A stretch of 64,000 bases of DNA from Mesorhizobium atlanticum (GCF_003289965.1 NZ_QMBQ01000001.1:744001-808000), one strand, 5' to 3'; positions 8,501 through 16,825 are shown, counted from the first letter of the stretch. Notes: generated by a model not told the origin, from the letters alone. Made by a program: numbers and translations.

Positions 8501-8750
8501 GCCGCTGATGTTCGCGACCGGCGCGGGCGCCGCCAGCCGGCAGTCGATCGGCACCACCGTTTTCGGCGGCATGGTGGCAGCGACCATCCTGTCGCTGGTC
8601 TTCGTGCCGGTCTTCTACGCGGTGATCGAACAGCTGCGCGAGCGCGGCGAAAAAGAACCAGCCAAGGGACACCACGACGCCCCTCAGCAGCAAGACATTG
8701 AACCGACCGCCGAGCCGGCGCTTCAGCCGCTCGCCCAGGCGGCTGAATAG
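5553..8750 (+). CDS. RND multidrug efflux pump permease (HAE1 family, AcrB-like)
   Basis: A 1065-residue inner-membrane proton antiporter that exports hydrophobic drugs. It begins MVNFFVHRPIFASAIAIIM, the usual AcrB N terminus, and has the family length, two large periplasmic loops and twelve predicted membrane segments. The transmembrane proton-relay aspartates are present in GLVVDDAIVVVEN (D409 and D410), and the duplicated late segment reads GLAAKNAILIVEF. It comes before its membrane fusion partner, the reverse of the acrA-acrB order, and no outer-membrane channel gene follows, so a TolC-like channel encoded elsewhere is expected. It is controlled presumably by the divergent TetR gene. 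Confidence 0.93.
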   Translation: MVNFFVHRPIFASAIAIIMVLAGAIAYFLLPVSQFPDITPPQVVVSAHYPGASAQVVADTVTTPLEQQINGVQGMTYMSSTSSNDGSSTITITFDVGYPLSTAAVDVQNRVSQAASSLPAIVNQGGVTIKKQNPNFVLIVDLTSPDGSVDPVALSNLAYLQVVDPLKRLPGVGDVQIFGERRYSMRVWLDPDKLANLGITAVDVQNAIAEQNVQVAAGKIGQSPAPAGTAFEMQVNAVGRLSDPKEFGDIVVRANSQSGSLVRLRDVARIELGALQYSSSAFFGKDPTVVLAVYQMPGSNALDLQQRVKDKMQELSQRFPKGVSYAMHYDTTRFVSASMHDVLITLGEALVLVVAVVFIFLQSWRTTIIPTIAIPVSLIATLAIMYMLGFSLNMLSLLGMVLAIGLVVDDAIVVVENVERQLEAGLKPLAATRAAMAEVTGPIIATTAVLMAVFVPVAFIPGVSGRLYNQFALTVAISVGISAFNSLTLSPALSAAFLRHRGETQFVLFRWFNAGFDWLSHAYAHGVRILIKLRWIMLGLFAAGLVATFFVWQKLPSTFLPVEDQGYFFVVIQLPDGASLERTDAVAQKARDILQNTPGVDIVGSISGLNFLTSAAQSNSAVEFAILKPWDQRGPDQNASKLVAQVRNKLLQIPEAFALSFDPPSIPGLGTTGGFEFQVEDLSGRGSAALNDVTQALIAEARKQPELNPQQLFSSFSTSTPQFNYDLDRSKAKLLGLNLPDVFNTLQIYLGSLYVNDFNLFGRTFRVTIQADKDARADATDISRLYVRNASGGMVPLSTLGKLVPIVGPETVPHYNNNASALINGGAAPGFSSGQAVAAMERAAANVLPRDFGYEWTGITFQELKAGSIASVVFGLAIVFVFLILAAQYESWAMPFMVLLAVPLALFGAFVVLLLRGMQIDVYSQIGFVMLIGLAAKNAILIVEFARRRREEGLTIVEAAMEAARLRLRPILMTAFAFILGVLPLMFATGAGAASRQSIGTTVFGGMVAATILSLVFVPVFYAVIEQLRERGEKEPAKGHHDAPQQQDIEPTAEPALQPLAQAAE

Positions 8751-8784
8751 CTCGTCAGGCGGCCGAATAGGATTGGAGACCAAA

Positions 8785-9933
8785 ATGCGTAAATGGAAAA
8801 TCGCTTTAGGAACGGCCGTTGCGCTTGGCGCGATCTCGGTGGCAAGCGTCCACCTGCTGAATCCGGGCTATCTCGGCAACGGCACGGCGGGTGCAGCGCC
8901 CGCCCCGGCGGCCTTCGTCATGCCGGTGCCGGTGGTGAACGTCGTGAAGAAGACGCTGCCGATCTATCTCGACTACGCCGCGCGGGTCGAGCCGATCCGC
9001 AGCATCACGCTGCAGGCGCGCGTGCCGGGCTATCTGCAGGAGCAGACCGCGGCCGACGGCAGCGACGTCAAGCAGGGAGACATGCTCTACCGCATCGCGC
9101 CCGACGACTATCAAGCCGCGCTCGACCAGGCGAAGGCGCAGGTGCAGCGCGATACCGCGACGCTCGAATATGCAAAGTCCAATCTCGGCCGCGGCACCGA
9201 TCTCGCCAAGGCCGGCTATCTGGACAAGGACAGCTTCGACCAGCGCACCAGTAATCTGCGCACGGCCCAGGCCGCCCTTGCCGTCGACCAGGCGGCGGTG
9301 CGGACGGCCGAGCTCAACCTCGGCTATGCCGAGATCAAGGCGCCGTTTTCAGGCCGCATCGGCCGCAACCAGGCCTCGGTCGGCACGCTGGTCAGCGTCG
9401 CCGGCACGGTGCTCAACACGCTGGTCCAGCTCGACCCCATCTATGTGACCTTCAATCCGAGCGAGACCGACCTCGTGCAGATCGAGCAGGCGAAGGCCAA
9501 TGGTCCGATCGCCGTCGACGTGCTCCTGCCCGGCGAGACCCAGCCCAGCCAGAAGGGCGAGCTGACCTTCATCGACAACACGATCGACCACTCGACCGGC
9601 ACGATCACGGCGCGCGCCACGATCGGCAACGCCAAGTTCACGCTGCTGCCGGGGCAATATGTGCGGGTGCGGCTGCATGTGAAGGAACAGCCCAACACGC
9701 TGATGGTGCCGCAGGTGGCGCTGGGCTCCAGCCAGCTCGGCAAGTACCTCTATGTCATCGGCAAGGGCAACACGGTCGACCAGAAGCTGGTGTCGCTCGG
9801 GCCCACCGATGGCGACCTGATTTCCGTGACCTCCGGCATCTCAGAGACCGACCAGGTGATCACGGGCAATCTGCAGAAGATCGGACCCGGAATGCCGGTT
9901 TCTCCCTTGCCGCAACCGAAACCGGCCAGCTGA
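8785..9933 (+). CDS. RND efflux membrane fusion protein (AcrA/MexE-like adaptor)
   Basis: A 382-residue periplasmic adaptor linking the RND pump to an outer-membrane channel. ATG 8785 is chosen because GGAGAC lies just upstream and it gives a basic N terminus followed by an uncleaved-type membrane anchor (about residues 5-25); there is no lipobox cysteine. It has the biotinyl-lipoyl halves around SITLQARVPGYLQEQ and IKAPFSGRIGRNQASVG, a helical hairpin between them and the beta-barrel segment with FTLLPGQYVRVRL. It follows the pump by 34 bases. An upstream in-frame extension to 8698 overlaps the pump gene and is rejected. Confidence 0.9.
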   Translation: MRKWKIALGTAVALGAISVASVHLLNPGYLGNGTAGAAPAPAAFVMPVPVVNVVKKTLPIYLDYAARVEPIRSITLQARVPGYLQEQTAADGSDVKQGDMLYRIAPDDYQAALDQAKAQVQRDTATLEYAKSNLGRGTDLAKAGYLDKDSFDQRTSNLRTAQAALAVDQAAVRTAELNLGYAEIKAPFSGRIGRNQASVGTLVSVAGTVLNTLVQLDPIYVTFNPSETDLVQIEQAKANGPIAVDVLLPGETQPSQKGELTFIDNTIDHSTGTITARATIGNAKFTLLPGQYVRVRLHVKEQPNTLMVPQVALGSSQLGKYLYVIGKGNTVDQKLVSLGPTDGDLISVTSGISETDQVITGNLQKIGPGMPVSPLPQPKPAS

Positions 9934-9957
9934 TAACCCCCATCAGTTTCCGGTCCG

Positions 9958-9994
9958 ACGGTGCCCTCGACACCCACGTCGAGGGCGCCGTTTT
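9958..9994 (+). terminator. Rho-independent terminator after the efflux operon
   Basis: A stem of about 14 bp with one mismatch, ACGGTGCCCTCGAC (9958-9971) against GTCGAGGGCGCCGT (9978-9991), with a 6-nt loop and TTTT at 9991-9994. It lies between the convergent adaptor and LysR genes and points on the plus strand. The T tract is short. Confidence 0.65.
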
Positions 9995-10017
9995 GCTAGG
10001 GGGTTCCAGACGGCTCC

Positions 10018-10938
10018 CTACGCCGGCTTTGCGTGCGGCTTCGCAGGATTGCCTGCAAGCAATTCGACCAGGCCGGCAATGTCAGCGCGTTCGGCCTTGG
10101 CCGGCAGCATGAAGGCACAGTAGGGCTGGCCCAAGCGGACGGAGACGGAAGACAGCGCGATCAAACGGCCGGCTTCGAGATCCGCGTTCGCCATCACCTT
10201 CTGCCCCAGAGCTATCCCAAGCCCCAGCCGCGCCGCGCCGATCGCCAGGCTGGACAGGCCGACGCGCCGGCCATGCGATGGGTCGGGCGCGCGGCTGCCG
10301 CCGGCGGCGGCGAACCAGTCCGCCCAGCTCGGATGCGAGGCGTAGTTCGGCCCCCAGTTGGTGTGGATGAAATGGCTCTCGTGCATATCGGCCAAGCTGG
10401 CACCTTGGCCGTAGCGCTGCCAGAACTCGGAGGCCGCCACCGGCAGCACCTCGTCATGGACGAGCCGCACCATCTTCAGCGCCGGATAGTGATAATCGCC
10501 ATAGGAGATGCGCAGGTCGATGTTCTGGCGCACCACATCGACGGGATCGTCCTCGACCCGGACATCGATCGCCATTTGCGGAAAACCGTCGAGCAGCACC
10601 GCAAGCCTTGGCGCCAACCACAACTCGGCCAGGGAGAACGGCACGCTCACCACGAGGCGCGTGCGCAGGCCGCCTTCCAGCATGCGCCGGCCGACCGCCG
10701 CGATCTCGCCCAGCGCCCGCGCCGTCTGCGGATAGATGGCATGACCGGCATCGGTCAGCGCGATGCGGTTGCCGTTGCGCACGAAGAGCTGCTTGCCGAA
10801 CCAATCTTCGAGATTGCGTATCTGCTGGCTGACCGCGGCCGATGACACGCCGAGCTCGGTAGCGGCAAGCGTGAAGGAGCCGGCGCGGGCCGCGACCTCG
10901 AAAGCCCTCATCGCATTCAATGGTGGAAGCTTTTCCAC
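10018..10938 (-). CDS. LysR-family regulator, GcvA-like
   Basis: A 306-residue regulator. The N terminus reads PPLNAMRAFEVAARAGSFTLAA and the recognition helix SSAAVSQQIRNLED, the pattern of the GcvA subgroup, followed by a LysR effector-binding domain. GcvA-like members often control amino-acid or beta-lactamase genes. It is divergent from the 2OG-Fe(II) oxygenase gene at 11040 with about 100 bases between starts, so that oxygenase is the most likely target. The ligand is unknown; an amino acid or its derivative would fit the neighbour. Confidence 0.88.
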   Translation of the reverse strand: MEKLPPLNAMRAFEVAARAGSFTLAATELGVSSAAVSQQIRNLEDWFGKQLFVRNGNRIALTDAGHAIYPQTARALGEIAAVGRRMLEGGLRTRLVVSVPFSLAELWLAPRLAVLLDGFPQMAIDVRVEDDPVDVVRQNIDLRISYGDYHYPALKMVRLVHDEVLPVAASEFWQRYGQGASLADMHESHFIHTNWGPNYASHPSWADWFAAAGGSRAPDPSHGRRVGLSSLAIGAARLGLGIALGQKVMANADLEAGRLIALSSVSVRLGQPYCAFMLPAKAERADIAGLVELLAGNPAKPHAKPA

Positions 10939-10951
10939 GTTTGTGCCCCCG

Positions 10952-11010
10952 AAAGATTTTCTTGGCGGAGCCTAACAATTTTCCGCGTTGCGGCAAAGTT
11001 TTCCTTGCGG
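10952..11010. promoter_or_regulatory. Two similar sites in the LysR-oxygenase intergenic region
   Basis: AAAGATTTTCTTGGCGG (10952-10968) and AAAGTTTTCCTTGCGG (10995-11010) are near-identical direct repeats about 43 bases apart in the divergent promoter region. Paired sites at this distance are what a tetrameric LysR protein would bend DNA across. The repeats are seen; the role is inferred. Confidence 0.4.
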
Positions 11011-11039
11011 TGTAGTGAACTCAGATTTTGGAGGACGCA

Positions 11040-11831
11040 ATGATCGAAGACATTCTCGACCTGGACCGCTATCCACTGAACCGCGAGGGCAGCCCTGAAT
11101 GGCAGCGCCTGGTGGACGAGTCCAAGGCCGCGCTGGCGGCAAACGGCATGTTTAACCTCGAAGGGTTTCTGCGCCCCGGCATCGCCGACAAGGCCGTCGC
11201 CGAGATCCGGCCGGTGATGGACACGAATTCGCATGTCCACAAGCGCATGCACAACATCTACTTCAAGCCGTCGATCCCCGAGTTGGCGCCCGACCATCCG
11301 GCGCTGCGCAAGGTCGAGACGATCAGCCATACGGTCTGCGCAGACCAGATCCCGGGCAGCACCGTTCTTTCGATCTACGAATACGAGCCGCTGGTGCGGT
11401 TCCTGGCGGCGACGATGGACAAGCCGCAATTGCATGTCATGCAGGACCCGCTCGCCCGCGCCAACGTCATGGGTTACCGCGCCGGCGAAGCGCTCAACTG
11501 GCATTTCGACCGCTCGGAATTCACCACGACGCTGTTGCTGCAAGCGCCCGAGGTCGGCGGCGATTTCGAATACCGCACCGACCTGCGCTCGGACGACGAC
11601 CCGAACTATGACGGCGTCGCCAAACTGCTCGAAGGGCGGGACCCCGAGGCAAAGATCCTGCGCATCAAGGCCGGAACGCTGAACGTCTTCCGCGGCAAGA
11701 ACACCGCGCACCGTGTCACCACCGTCGAGGGCAATCGAGAGCGCATGATCGCGGTGTTCTCCTACTACGAACGTCCCGGCGTGATGTTCACCGATGAGGA
11801 GCGTATCGGCTTCTACGGCCGCGCGGCTTGA
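11040..11831 (+). CDS. 2OG-Fe(II) oxygenase of the BesD/HalD family, hydroxylase-type
   Basis: A 263-residue cytosolic iron and 2-oxoglutarate dependent oxygenase. ATG 11040 has a good GGAGG six bases upstream. The iron-binding facial triad is visible as H155 and D157 in NWHFDRSEF and H224 in TAHRVT. The overall sequence resembles, from memory, the free-amino-acid halogenase group (BesD, HalD), in which the aspartate is replaced by glycine so chloride can bind iron. Here the aspartate is kept, so hydroxylation is expected, not halogenation. The substrate is probably a free amino acid, but this is inferred from the family. It is divergent from a GcvA-like regulator and upstream of two enolase-superfamily enzymes. 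Confidence 0.75.
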   Translation: MIEDILDLDRYPLNREGSPEWQRLVDESKAALAANGMFNLEGFLRPGIADKAVAEIRPVMDTNSHVHKRMHNIYFKPSIPELAPDHPALRKVETISHTVCADQIPGSTVLSIYEYEPLVRFLAATMDKPQLHVMQDPLARANVMGYRAGEALNWHFDRSEFTTTLLLQAPEVGGDFEYRTDLRSDDDPNYDGVAKLLEGRDPEAKILRIKAGTLNVFRGKNTAHRVTTVEGNRERMIAVFSYYERPGVMFTDEERIGFYGRAA

Positions 11832-11871
11832 GGTTGCCAGTTTAATCCGGAATTGGAAATCGGCTCTTGTT

Positions 11872-11887
11872 AGATTGTCGACAATCT
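11872..11887. promoter_or_regulatory. Perfect 16-bp palindromic operator for the GntR regulator
   Basis: AGATTGTCGACAATCT is perfectly self-complementary over 16 bases and ends 36 bases before the GntR start at 11924. The core TTGTCGACAA matches the operator style of FadR/FCD-type GntR regulators. Autoregulation of the GntR-enolase-transporter operon is the likely role. Confidence 0.65.
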
Positions 11888-11923
11888 GCTTGTCTTGCAG
11901 AAATTCCTCCCGGGAGTCGACCT

Positions 11924-12613
11924 ATGGCAAAGCTGGATTTCAGTCCGATCGCGGATACGACGCGCAGGGCGGAGATCGTCGCCCTGCTCAGGCGCGCTAT
12001 CCTGACCGGACAGCTGGAACCGGGGCAGAAGCTCAATGAGCTCAGGATTTCGGAGCAGATGCGGGTCAGCCGCGCGCCGCTGCGCGAGGCAATGCGCGAG
12101 CTGGTGCAGGAGGGCATCCTGACCAGCATCCCCTATGCCGGGACCTTCGTCATCGACGTCACCGCCAAGGACATCATCGACGCCTATTCGCTCAACAAGG
12201 TGCTCGATGAATTCGCCATCGAACTTGCCTGGCCGCAGCGAGACCAGCGCTTTTTCGACGAGCTCGACCGCCGCCACGAGGCGGTGAAGCAGGCCACGCG
12301 GGCGCTCGACACCACGCGCCAGATCGAGACCGCGCTGCAGCTGCATGGGCTGATCTACGAGTGGGCCGACAATTCGGTGCTTCTGGAGACCTGGCAGCGG
12401 CTGACCAGCCGGCTGCAGATGTACTTCGCCCTGCATCAGCGCGCGCGCAACGAACCGGTGCCGGCCGAGGACGTGCACGAAACCTATGTGGCACTGCTCA
12501 AGGGTGCCGACATGCGCGCCGCCCAGCGCCATGCGCGCGAGCATATCGACCTCGATTTCGAGGAGCTGCTTGGCTATGCGCGCGGCCTCGAAAAGCGCGC
12601 ATCGAAGAACTGA
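11924..12613 (+). CDS. GntR-family regulator (FCD/FadR subfamily)
   Basis: A 229-residue regulator with an N-terminal winged helix (RRAILTGQLEPGQKLNELRI then VSRAPLREAMRELVQEG, residues 20-66 or so) and an all-helical FCD ligand domain (LYEW/ADNSVLLETWQRL and HAREHID late in the protein). ATG 11924 has GGGAG upstream; an in-frame extension to 11867 runs through the palindromic operator and is rejected. The two enolase-superfamily genes follow it closely on the same strand, so it most likely senses a hydroxy acid or sugar acid in their pathway. Confidence 0.88.
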   Translation: MAKLDFSPIADTTRRAEIVALLRRAILTGQLEPGQKLNELRISEQMRVSRAPLREAMRELVQEGILTSIPYAGTFVIDVTAKDIIDAYSLNKVLDEFAIELAWPQRDQRFFDELDRRHEAVKQATRALDTTRQIETALQLHGLIYEWADNSVLLETWQRLTSRLQMYFALHQRARNEPVPAEDVHETYVALLKGADMRAAQRHAREHIDLDFEELLGYARGLEKRASKN

Positions 12614-12628
12614 CAGACGGACGGCAAA

Positions 12629-13732
12629 GTGAAGATCAAGAGCATCAAGGCCTACCATGTCGTCCAGCCCTTCGTGGACGGGCCTTACCGCATGTCCAAG
12701 GGACGCGTCGCCGACTGTTTCGACGCGGTGATCGTCGCCATCACGTCGGACAGCGGCGTGACCGGCTGGGGCGAGATGGCGCCGCTCGGCAATTTCTACT
12801 CGGCCGCCTTCCCGGCGGGAGCGCGCGCGGGCGTACCGGAAATCGCGCCGCATCTCATCGGTCAGGATCCGCGCGGTCTGGCCGGCATCGGCCGGCTGAT
12901 GGACACGGTGTTCAAGGGCCACCCCTACATCAAATCGGCGCTCGACATGGCCTGCTGGGATCTCGCCGCTCGCGCGGCCGATGTGCCGCTGGTGACCATG
13001 CTCGGCGGCCGCGAGAGCGACATGGCGGAGACCTATCGGGTCGTCACCCACGGCACGCTCGATCAGATGGCGGCTTTGGCCAAGCGGATCATCGCCGAAG
13101 GCTGCCGCCGCCTGCAGGTCAAGGTCGGCGGCAATGTGCATGACGACATCGAGCGGGTGACGACGGTGGCCTCGGCGGTGCCGAAAGGCACAGTGATCTT
13201 CTGCGACGCCAATGCCGGCTGGACGCCCTATCAGGCGCGCCAGTTCGCCGACGCGACGCGCGGCATCGACTACACCTTCGAGCAGCCCTGCACGACGCTC
13301 GATGAGAACATGTCGGTACGCCGCATGCTGGACAAGCCGATGGTGCTGGACGAATCCGTCACCTCGTTGGGCGAGATGCTGGAAATCCATCGCAGGGGCG
13401 TCGCCGACGGGCTGACGCTGAAGATCTCGCGGCTGGGCGGCGTGACCCAGACACGGCTGATCCGCGACGTCGCGGTGGATCTCGGCTTCATGATCACGGT
13501 GGAAGACACCGGCGGCGCCGAGATCGATACCGCCGCCATGGCGCATCTGTCGCTGTCGACGCCGGCGGAGCGCCGGCTGCACGCCATCGCCTTCCACGAA
13601 TGGGTGACGGTGCGCACTGCCAGGAACGCGCCGCCGGTGACCGGCAGCCATATGGGCATTCCCGACGGCCCCGGCCTCGGCATCGACGTGGATCCCAGCC
13701 TGCTCGGCGAACCCTTCTTCGAGATTGGCTGA
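12629..13732 (+). CDS. Enolase-superfamily enzyme, MLE subgroup (cis-3-hydroxyproline dehydratase-like)
   Basis: A 367-residue enzyme of the mandelate racemase/muconate lactonizing group. The three metal ligands appear as D193 (FCDANAGW), E218 (TFEQPC) and D241 (VLDES). The two catalytic lysines at the ends of strands 2 and 6 are K165 (QVKVGG) and K265 (LKISRLGG), the arrangement of MLE-type racemases, epimerases and dehydratases. The stretch APLGNFYSAAF and KSALDMACWDL resembles, from memory, cis-3-hydroxy-L-proline dehydratases and proline-betaine epimerases. Start is GTG 12629, 15 bases after the GntR stop. The exact substrate is not settled by sequence. Confidence 0.72.
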   Translation: MKIKSIKAYHVVQPFVDGPYRMSKGRVADCFDAVIVAITSDSGVTGWGEMAPLGNFYSAAFPAGARAGVPEIAPHLIGQDPRGLAGIGRLMDTVFKGHPYIKSALDMACWDLAARAADVPLVTMLGGRESDMAETYRVVTHGTLDQMAALAKRIIAEGCRRLQVKVGGNVHDDIERVTTVASAVPKGTVIFCDANAGWTPYQARQFADATRGIDYTFEQPCTTLDENMSVRRMLDKPMVLDESVTSLGEMLEIHRRGVADGLTLKISRLGGVTQTRLIRDVAVDLGFMITVEDTGGAEIDTAAMAHLSLSTPAERRLHAIAFHEWVTVRTARNAPPVTGSHMGIPDGPGLGIDVDPSLLGEPFFEIG

Positions 13733-13733
13733 C

Positions 13734-14918
13734 ATGAAGATCAGGCGCGTCAAGGCAACCCCGATCAACTACCGGCTGGAAGCGCCTTACGTCTGGGTCT
13801 TCGGCGAGCTCGACGGCTTCTCGCCGACCATCGTCGAGGTCGAGACCGAGGACGGGCTTGTCGGCATCGGCGAGGCGCCGACGCCAGGTGCGGCGGCCGT
13901 CATCAACGACGTGCTGGCGCCGAGACTCTTGGGCCGCGACGCCTTCGACATCGCCGGCGCGGAGGAAGTCTGCCTGCCCTTCTGGAGCGGCGTGCAGTCG
14001 ATCAACGACCGCACCCGCATCATGGCTTTCGGCGCCGTCGAGATGGCACTGTGGGACCTGCGCGGCAAAGCGTGGAAGCAGCCGCTCTATCAACTGCTCG
14101 GCGGCGCGGTGCGCAAGGACGTCCCCTTCACCGACTATTTCGCGCTGCGCGGCGATGGAGCCAAGGTGAAGGGCGAGAAGACGCCGGAAGAAGTCGCCGA
14201 CTACTGCGTCGAACTCCACGAGCGCCACGGCACCACCTTCTTCGAGGGCAAGTTCTCGACGCAGGACCCGAAGGTCTCGATGAAGATGGTCGAGCTGATC
14301 CGCAGGAAGCTCGGCGACAGCGCCATGATCCGCATCGATTCCAACCAAGCCTATTCGCTGGCGACCGCCAGACAGCTGGCGCGGCCGCTGGAAGAGCTAG
14401 GCGTGCGCAACTGGGAGGACCCGGTGGCGACGATCGAGGAGATGCGGGAACTGCGTCGTCACACCTCGATCCCGTTCTCTACTCACAACATCGACATCGC
14501 CCGCGCCATGGAACTGAAGGTGCCGGACGCCTTCGTCGGCAATCCGACGGCGCATGGCGGCATCAACCGCATGCTGCGCTTCGTCGGTGCTTGCGAGCAT
14601 GCCGGCATCGATTACTGGTGTTACAGCGGCGACACCGGCATCGGCAGCGCCTGCTACCTGCATCTGTGCGCGGCGCTCGGCTGGATCAGGGAACCCAACC
14701 AGTCGCTGTTTCGCATGCAGCCGATGGACATCATCGAGGAAGGCCCGTTCGCGCCGAAGAACAACACCGTGCGGGTGCCCGAGGGCCACGGCCTCGCGGT
14801 CACCCTGTCGCAAGAAAGGCTTGCCGCCTGCCATCGCGATTTCGTCGAAAACGGCCCCTGCAACAAATATCACGACCCGGAAAAGCCCGGGACCTACCGC
14901 CGATTGCCGCTGAACTAG
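13734..14918 (+). CDS. Enolase-superfamily protein, glucarate-dehydratase-like, atypical active site
   Basis: A 394-residue protein starting at ATG 13734, one base after the preceding gene's stop. Metal ligands in the glucarate dehydratase style can be seen: D202 (IDSNQAY), E228 (NWEDP) and N252 (STHNID). K173 lies in EGKFST, where GlucD has a KxK pair, so one lysine of the pair is missing. In the region where GlucD carries its catalytic histidine the sequence reads CYSGDTGIGSA. The chemistry is therefore uncertain: it may be a divergent dehydratase, an epimerase or an inactive relative. It is in the same operon as the MLE-type enzyme. Confidence 0.68.
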   Translation: MKIRRVKATPINYRLEAPYVWVFGELDGFSPTIVEVETEDGLVGIGEAPTPGAAAVINDVLAPRLLGRDAFDIAGAEEVCLPFWSGVQSINDRTRIMAFGAVEMALWDLRGKAWKQPLYQLLGGAVRKDVPFTDYFALRGDGAKVKGEKTPEEVADYCVELHERHGTTFFEGKFSTQDPKVSMKMVELIRRKLGDSAMIRIDSNQAYSLATARQLARPLEELGVRNWEDPVATIEEMRELRRHTSIPFSTHNIDIARAMELKVPDAFVGNPTAHGGINRMLRFVGACEHAGIDYWCYSGDTGIGSACYLHLCAALGWIREPNQSLFRMQPMDIIEEGPFAPKNNTVRVPEGHGLAVTLSQERLAACHRDFVENGPCNKYHDPEKPGTYRRLPLN

Positions 14919-15160
14919 GAGGATGACGAAAAGCTAGCAGAACTTATCGAGAAAAGGGCGGTCACAAGTCGCCTGGCCGACAGACAATTCATCAAGAAAA
15001 TCTGACTTTTCCGTCCCAACCAGCGGATGGACCGGTCGGAACCGCATGCTACTGTACGTCGACCGATACTGACGAGAGCCGGGAACAGGAGAACTCCACG
15101 GCACTGGTCAATTTGATGGCACTCGCCAACCACAACAAACTGGGGAAAGGGCTCAGACCC

Positions 15161-16825
15161 ATGAGCAAGAATTATCGCATTCTCGATCTGCTGCGGCGTG
15201 GCCGCACGCCACTCGAAAACCATCTCATTGACGGCCTGATCGACGGCCGCATCAGCCGCCGCGAATTCGTGCGCCATGGCAGCCTGCTCGGCCTGTCGCT
15301 GCCGCTGCTCGGCCGCATCGGCATGGCCGCCGGCTTCGGCGCCGCGCCCTCGCTCGCGCGCGCCGCAGGTGCTGCCGGCGGCACCATCCGCGTCGGCAGC
15401 AGCGTGCCGGCCGCGGCGATCGATCCCGTCACCATCGCCGATGCCGGCGGCCTTGTCGTTATGCAGCAAGTGGCCGAGTTCCTTTGCGTCGACGGTCCGG
15501 ACCTGGTGCTGAAGCCGGCGCTGGCGGAAAGCTGGAAGCCGAATGCCGACGGCACGGTGTGGACCTTCACGCTGCGCAAGGGCGTCAAGTTCCACTCGGG
15601 CGGCGAGATGAAGGCCGACGACGTGGTGGCCAGCATCGACCGGCTCGCCGATCCGGCCAATTCGTCCAACGCGCTGTCGGTGTTCACCGGCATCCTGCAG
15701 AAGGGCAACACCAAGAAGGTCGACGATTACACCGTCGAATTCCATCTCGATGCGCCGAACGGCAACTTCCCCTACATGGTGTCGTCCGACAACTACAACG
15801 CCGTCATCATCCCGGCGAGCTACAAGGGCGGCTATGAGCAGAGCTTCGACGGCACCGGTCCGTTCAAGCTCGAGAAGTATACGCCCAAGGTCGGCGCCTC
15901 CTTCGTGCGCAACGACGACTACTGGGGCGATAAAGCCTTGCCCGATCGCACCGAGTTCACTTTCTTCACCGACATCCAGCCGCAGATCCTGGCGCTGCAG
16001 GGCGGCCAGATCGACATCATCAACCAGATGCCGGTGCTGGCCGGCGTCGGCCTGCTCAACGATCCGAATGTCGACATCATCAGCCTCAAGTCGGTGGCGC
16101 ATCAGCAGTTGCACATGCAGTGCGATGCCGATCCGTTCAAGGATCCCCGCGTGCGCCGCGCGATCGCGCTCAGCATCGACCGCAAGAAGCTCGTCGCCGG
16201 CCTGATGAAGGGACGCGCCCAGGAGGGCAACGACAGCCCGTTCGCCAGCGTCTATCCGTCGACCGACCCGAGCGTGCCGCAGCGCGAGCAGGACATCGCG
16301 CAGGCCAAGCAGCTGATGGAGGCCGCCGGCGCCGGCAAGGGCTTCAAGGTGACGCTGACCACGGAGCGCTATCTGGAAATCCCGGAATACGCCCAGCTCA
16401 TCCAGAACTGGGTCAAGGAGATCGGCATCGAGCTTGAGCTCAACATCCTCGACCAGGGCGCCTATTACGGCGACGCGGTGTTCGGCAAGTCGAACTGGCT
16501 GGATTCCGTGATGGGCATCACCGACTACGGCCATCGCGGCGTGCCGAACGTCTATCTCGCCGCGCCCTTGAAGAGCGACGGCACCTGGAACGCCGCGCAT
16601 TTCAAGAACAAGGACTACGATCAGCTGGCGACCAGCTACATCGCGGCCCTCGACCTCGAGGCGCAGAAGGCCACCGCGGGCAAGATCCAGAAGCTGCTGC
16701 TCGAGGAAACGCCTGTGATCTTCGGCTATTTCTACGACTACCTGACGGCGACGGCGAAAGGCGTGACGGGTGTGCAGCCCACCGCCATGTCGCAGCTGTT
16801 CCTCGACAAGGCGTCGAAGGCCTGA
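15161..16825 (+). CDS. ABC transporter substrate-binding protein, family 5, Tat-exported (copy 1)
   Basis: A 554-residue periplasmic protein of the DppA/OppA class. ATG 15161 follows a purine-rich GGGAAAGGG. The N terminus has an unusually long region before a twin-arginine signal (SRREFVRHGSLLGLSLPLLG) and an AxA-type cleavage region near SLARAA, so it is exported folded by Tat. Family motifs such as LAESWKPNADGTVWTFTLRKGVKFH are clear. It leads the operon with two permeases and a fused ATPase. A paralogue at 24054 shares long stretches with it. The ligand may be a peptide, opine or amino-acid derivative. The 242 bases before it hold nothing I can name. Confidence 0.88.
   Translation: MSKNYRILDLLRRGRTPLENHLIDGLIDGRISRREFVRHGSLLGLSLPLLGRIGMAAGFGAAPSLARAAGAAGGTIRVGSSVPAAAIDPVTIADAGGLVVMQQVAEFLCVDGPDLVLKPALAESWKPNADGTVWTFTLRKGVKFHSGGEMKADDVVASIDRLADPANSSNALSVFTGILQKGNTKKVDDYTVEFHLDAPNGNFPYMVSSDNYNAVIIPASYKGGYEQSFDGTGPFKLEKYTPKVGASFVRNDDYWGDKALPDRTEFTFFTDIQPQILALQGGQIDIINQMPVLAGVGLLNDPNVDIISLKSVAHQQLHMQCDADPFKDPRVRRAIALSIDRKKLVAGLMKGRAQEGNDSPFASVYPSTDPSVPQREQDIAQAKQLMEAAGAGKGFKVTLTTERYLEIPEYAQLIQNWVKEIGIELELNILDQGAYYGDAVFGKSNWLDSVMGITDYGHRGVPNVYLAAPLKSDGTWNAAHFKNKDYDQLATSYIAALDLEAQKATAGKIQKLLLEETPVIFGYFYDYLTATAKGVTGVQPTAMSQLFLDKASKA

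Noticed and set aside
11040..11831. Amino-acid halogenase
   Set aside because: The iron-binding aspartate is present (HxD), which excludes the usual halide-binding site.
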